NCBI GenBank assembly: GCA_013398615.1
Contig: VZSR01000520.1
Span: 18,941,849 to 19,005,848, forward strand
Direction: 5' to 3'
DNA: 64,000 bases
Source: Brachypodius melanocephalos
Lineage: Eukaryota > Chordata > Aves > Passeriformes > Pycnonotidae
The notes beneath the pieces are model-generated. The model ran no database searches, was not told where the DNA came from, and was given only the letters and a program-made list of their open reading frames with translations. Numbering within the stretch: position 1 is the first letter of the stretch; every line of letters begins with the position of its first letter. Below, one piece after another: positions 56,301 to 62,300 of the stretch. Both the position numbers and the translations under genes were made by a program.

Positions 56301-59300
56301 TTAAGGGAAAGAAACCCCTGTGAATTACATGACTCACTTTGATGTGCTGACAGGTTTGGGATCAAAATTTCCTTCTGGATCCACTGAGGTTTGCTTTTCC
56401 AAAGTCGACATAATTCGTGTATCTAAATAATCAGGGGGCAAGGCACCAGCTATAGCACTTAGACAAGGCAAAGCCATTCGAAAAAGCTCTGGATCATACT
56501 TCTGCAGGAGAGATAGGAACTGGTTGGAAAATCCAATAGAAAAACATGCAAAATGTTAGTGAAATCCAAGCAGCCATAGCCATGTACAAATATTAGAAGA
56601 TGCAAACAAACAGTAAGTCACATTTAAAATTCAAACATAGAGAAAATTATTGTTGCATGACATCCATTTTCCATTGTATCAACATGATATATGCTTAACA
56701 CTACTCAGATTGACACGAGTGTGCTGACACTGTGTACATACATGCAATACGAGTTCAACTTGAGCTTTCTTTGGGCCATGAAGGTCTGTATAGAGAGGAT
56801 AAAGGCTTGTTTGCCTTTATCCTCTGTAAAACATTGCCTTAGTTCTAAAATTACTAGTTCCTAATTACTGCAGAATTAGTAGAAGCCATTGTCATTTTGC
56901 CTTTCTTTCACCCTGCACTATTTTATTTTAAAATATGCTCATTAAAGGAAATTGTGATTTACTGTAGCAAAGAATTTTATTCTTTTTAATGACATCAAAC
57001 CTGTAAATATCTTAGAACAAAAAGAATGGTGGAGAAAATTGTGGGTCAGCAGATCAGATTTACACTGCTCTTCTTTCACTGGGCTAACAACTATTTACAG
57101 AAAAATAAAAATGTTGCCATAGACACCCACCAGTATTGGCAGGAACACATCATGTCAATTTATCTGCTAAAATCTAAAATGCACTAATTGGAAACATTTA
57201 ATTGCATCAGGCACTCCTGATACTTCAAACTCGTGAAAGCAGCAAAAGAGGGGTAAATGTTACTAAAATCAAATACAAATAAAGCTCAAAATGCCATTTC
57301 AGAATAATGCAGAGACCCTTTTTATGTCCATATTATAAATCAGAATGCCTAGAGGAGCAATACTCTAAACGTGTTCCTTAGAAAGAGAACATAAATTCAA
57401 TGGGATACAATGAATATGATTTTTTATTGTCCTAAAGCAAAAACTGATTTTTGGTTGGGCTAAATTTTGATCCCAAGCAAGCACAAAAAGCACTTGTCTT
57501 ACTCAGTAAGGTATTTCTAATACAGAAATGCAACTTTTTCTTACTGAGAGAAAAACTAAGTTAAAAAGTTCCAATATCAAACTTTTTAACAGAAAAATGG
57601 AAAAGTGTTTATTTCATAGTGTATTGTATCATATCTCTTCAGCTGGGCGACAGCTGGAAAACTAAAGAAATATAAATATATATTTGAAGACAGACAATGT
57701 AAATTTATTCTGCATATACCAACAATTTGATAAGCACATACATATATTTATCAAAATTAATTTTATGTCAGTAAAATGTAATTTAAAATGTTTAGTAGAG
57801 CCAAGATGGGAGAGCAGACAACACTGACATGTTAATGCAGTGAGAACTAAACATTTTGTGTGTATATGTACACACATCTCCTCATTAATAGTGTAAAGCT
57901 CATAAGTTTATCAAGCAAAGATTTGACATTTCATCAGCTTGGAGAGAACCTTTCGAGATTCAGTATTCAAATTTTCACATCATTAAAAGCATTCAATGCT
58001 GTATCTCCCATACTAGATGTAACAACCATTAAAATGGGAACTTTCTGATTTTGGCACAGCAAATTATCAGTGTAAAGCTTTTATATCCACCCCATAATGT
58101 AACGTGAATTGCAGCCATTACCTTATGAGATAAGGAATCGAATATTCCCCAGAAAAGTTTTTCAGTCAAATGTAATTCTTCTTCTGCAGCAATTCCATAG
58201 CTTCCCATTCCTGAAGGCAGACAGTAATATTTCCAGCACTGCTCATAGTGATTTGTCAGAAGCTAGATTTTCAAGAAATAAAAATGCATGTGAAACATTG
58301 CTAATTATAAAAATATAAACCTGTTACATTAAACAGTTACAGGAGTAGTACTATTTGTGTCTGATTCTTCATTTCCAATGTCTCAGAATAATGGTTTTCT
58401 TTCTGGAAGAGCAGCAGAGCCCATATTGTGAAAGTATAAAGCCTGTATTATTGCCAGCTCCTGCTGTGGGATTCTCAATGGTTACAGGGAGTAGCAAAAT
58501 TTCTGAATTGTCACCATTTGAGTACAGACTAACTCACAAGATAAAAATGGAGACAAGGAAATGGGTATAAGTCAGGAAATGATAGATTCTAATGAAAAGT
58601 TTTACAAATTCAAATTGGTTTAACTCCTGTCATTTGTAGTTGATGGCTCTGGTGTCATTCAAAACATTGCAAAAGAGACCTGCAGTACACCCTCTTGGCT
58701 GTGACTGCTCAGCTCTGGAAAAATTGACAGAAAGAGCTATCATATAGGAAAATGTCAAGTAAAAGAGCTCGTACATATGATTATTGGTGCACTTTCCACA
58801 TAATTTCAAATTTCTTCTGTAGAACTAAAAAATCCTATCCCATGGAAATTTTAAAAAAATATTTTATTATCAGACTAGAATCTTGACATTTTAGTTTTTA
58901 CTGCAATTCTGTGTAAGAAAGGAAAAAAATAGTTAAAAAACAGACCAAATACTCCCTGTACACCACACTTTTAGTCAAAAATTAATGATGCTCCAGAGTA
59001 TTTTTGTGAATATGGCCACTCTTCTTTAAAATATTATAAAATTTCAAATCTTTCATAAGATCAGGCTGTTTTATCCCAAGAAAAAAACGAAAAAAATGAA
59101 AAAAATCTGACAGAATAGTTCTACAAAAGATTTATTTATCATCTAACAATTGTAATTCTGTTTTTACAGAACAAAAGGATGGATAAAATTTCAGTTACAG
59201 CTGACTCAAAAGGTGAATTTTCCTCCCTGCATCCTGCCTCTTAGATTTCACCAAAAATTCATTCCTGGACCATGCATCCAACCAAGAGTTATTATATTTC

Positions 59301-62300
59301 ATATAGCAGAAGAAATCTTAAGATAACACTAACATTTAAACTGATACATTCATCACCCTACTGTTTGCATTAGGCATGATTTCAAAAATTTTGCAAACAT
59401 TACATTTGAAAGACTACAAAACAATAACATTATTTTCAATCCAGAAGTAATTTTACGTTGCTTTACCCTTCCCATTCTCTTTTTAAAAACAAGACAACAA
59501 CAGCTTATTTTGAAGTTTTATGCTGGATGCACATACAGAAAATAAAGTATTTACCTTGAGAGGCATTTTACAGTATTCATTGAGCAGGGGCACATCAAAA
59601 ACCAGCCTTCTCAACAGCTGTTGTAGCATAGAGGGACGCAAATGGCTGTAAATTTTAAAAATAGATGTTGTTAGCAAAATTCATGCAGTTCAGTGTAAAT
59701 GAAATAAAAATTGAAGTCAATTTACATATTGGGATATGAAAACACTCATTAAAAGTACTTTGAAAAAACAATGCTAGGTGCTTAAGGAATCTCACCATCT
59801 ACCTATAGAAGGATATAGCACAGAATATTGTGCTACCTCTGAACCCTTTGAAGTGAACAGACAATTCTACATTTCAACTCCTGAGATAACACTGGTCAAT
59901 TATTTCATGCAAGAATAGAATAGTCTCACGTCTACACTACAGGCAAAGAAAGAAGTTATTAAAATATGTATCCTGCACAAAAGAAACTAATTTGTACACA
60001 GGTATCATACGTACTGGCAAATAGCAAGAAGGCAGTCCTCAATAGCATCTCTTTGAGCTTTTGTGAGGGACCGTCCCTTGGATAACCTGTATATTGTGTG
60101 AAGCGTGGAGTCAACCAGAGAGGCATGATGCTCTGTTCCAGAAAAGAGGGGAGCACATCTTTTGAGTAACGGAAACACAGCTGAGCAAATATATCTATTT
60201 AGTGCGAGAGCTGCCTCTGTGGTACTTAGAGAAACCTGTATGAAGTAGTAAATGATTGTTAGTATCACACTGGATAAAGGTCACTTGATATGAAGGCTAT
60301 AAAACATCATAATGTAATATTAAGTGTCCTGAGTGGCTGGGTGCTAACATAATATTCTCAGTATGTACATGAGGATTAAAGCAGTTTCTTTTTCAAATGG
60401 AGAAAATCCAAGCCATCCATTTGTGTCCTATCTCTTGCACCCCTGCACTCAGTACCAATAGCAGCTTTTATTTTTAAACAGATTGGAAAACTCCACTAAG
60501 CATTAAATAACATTTTTCATCCCAATTTCTTCATACACCTGGATTTTCAGTGTAATTATTGGAAACAAACATGAAATAAAAGCAATCATTAAGCCTACTG
60601 CAGTATACTCAATGTACTTGTATTACTGTCCAGCCTGTATCAAAAGATTTTAAACTACTTTTACACTTCACAAGGTGCTACTGAATGCTTAAATCAGACT
60701 TGTGCACTATAAATTAATAGTAAATTAATTAATATTGATTTTTTTATCATGAGCAGATAATACCTTTTCTTAAAAGCTATTTTGACTAGAAATTCCAGTT
60801 TTTCACACTTACAGAGCCACTATACCCAGCCACTGCACCTAAACTCAACAGTGAAATACGTACTGTATCCAAAGAGGCAGAAGCTCTTAAATCTGGTAAA
60901 AATCCAACTTCCAATAGATGAAGGAGGAAGCTTTGGTCCTTAATACCATAGACACGGTCCAAGAAGAGTACCATGGGTGCTTTATGATCAGGACAGAAAC
61001 TGGCAGACATGTCTGGCTCATTTACTGTGCCATCTACACAAATATACAATTGATTTTTTAATCATAGATAACCAATAAATCAAGAAACAAGGCAATGAAA
61101 GACATAATAATTACATTTAATGTGTAAAGTCACATACTTAAAGAAAATTACATTCTTGTTCAGTTTTGTTCTATGCTGAAAAAGAATCATTTAGAATACT
61201 AGGTTTTAATTATTTAAAAAACCCTATGGTTTTGCAATTTAATTATCTCTCACTCTTAAATGAAAGCTTAGAAATGAATGGTAAAATATTCTACAAATGA
61301 CTGGATAATGTGGAAATACAAAGGGATGAGCCCAAGCTTAAATATTTTACCTAAAGAGGTAGCATCTCTAGAGCCACTGCTGGAGACAAAGTACTGGCCC
61401 ATCAGTGTGATCCTTTAAGGTATCTCTTACATTCTTACATTCTCTGCTCTACAGGAGCAAATATCTGTGCCACTGGAGCAGCTCTAATTGATGCAGATCT
61501 AATTAAAATCTGCAGAACAGTTCTCTGCTCACATTCAACTCTAACAAAACTGCTCTATTTTTCATCTGGAGGCTAACGTGATAAAAGACTTTCATAAGAG
61601 ATAAATGGTCTAATAAAAATGTTGAAGTTACCTTTGTTAACTGTGGACAACTTTAGGGGTATACTTATAATCCCCACCAAATCTTCAGTTGGCACCAGGG
61701 ATCGAAGAATTGACCTGATTCGAATAGCTTCCCCTTTTCCACTTTGAATAAGCTGTTAGAAAAATTAATCAATTAAGAAATTTAGTATTGAGGGACATAA
61801 TTAAAAATTTCCTCAAAATATTTCTATTAATATCATGTTTTTCAAACACTGGTAGAAAATGTACAGAAATTCAATTTATTCAAGAATGAATGAATTTGTC
61901 AAATTCAGCTGTTCCTACTTTTGTATCTGTTCTTATTTTTATATCAATGACTTCACAATATTATAAATTGCCAACTGTGCCAAAAATTCCACATTGGTAA
62001 GATTCCTAAATCAATCAGACACAGTGATGAAACCAAAACTTATGAAATGCCCATATTACCTAGAGAACCCATGGTGACATGTGTTGAGCTTGCTTTTTTA
62101 CACTACAAATGGATGCAGACCTGTGTGATTTTCCTATTTTTTCTGTGCTGTGAAATCTTCAAAAGGCATTTACAATGAGGTGAGCAATTCTTTTCAATTC
62201 TAGCAGAAATCAGGTATTCATAATCTGTGTCTGAAAAATCTCTACCAGTAATCTTCATAACATGAACTACTGTGTCTGGCAATAGAGAGCTACTACATAT

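Noticed and set aside
56794..56825. A microRNA gene at the hairpin
   Set aside because: The stem is 13 bp with a 6-nt loop, far too short for a precursor.
60005..60014. A later donor GTATGA for E5
   Set aside because: Its use would break the frame into E6; GTACGT four bases earlier gives C-H-HLRPSML as expected.
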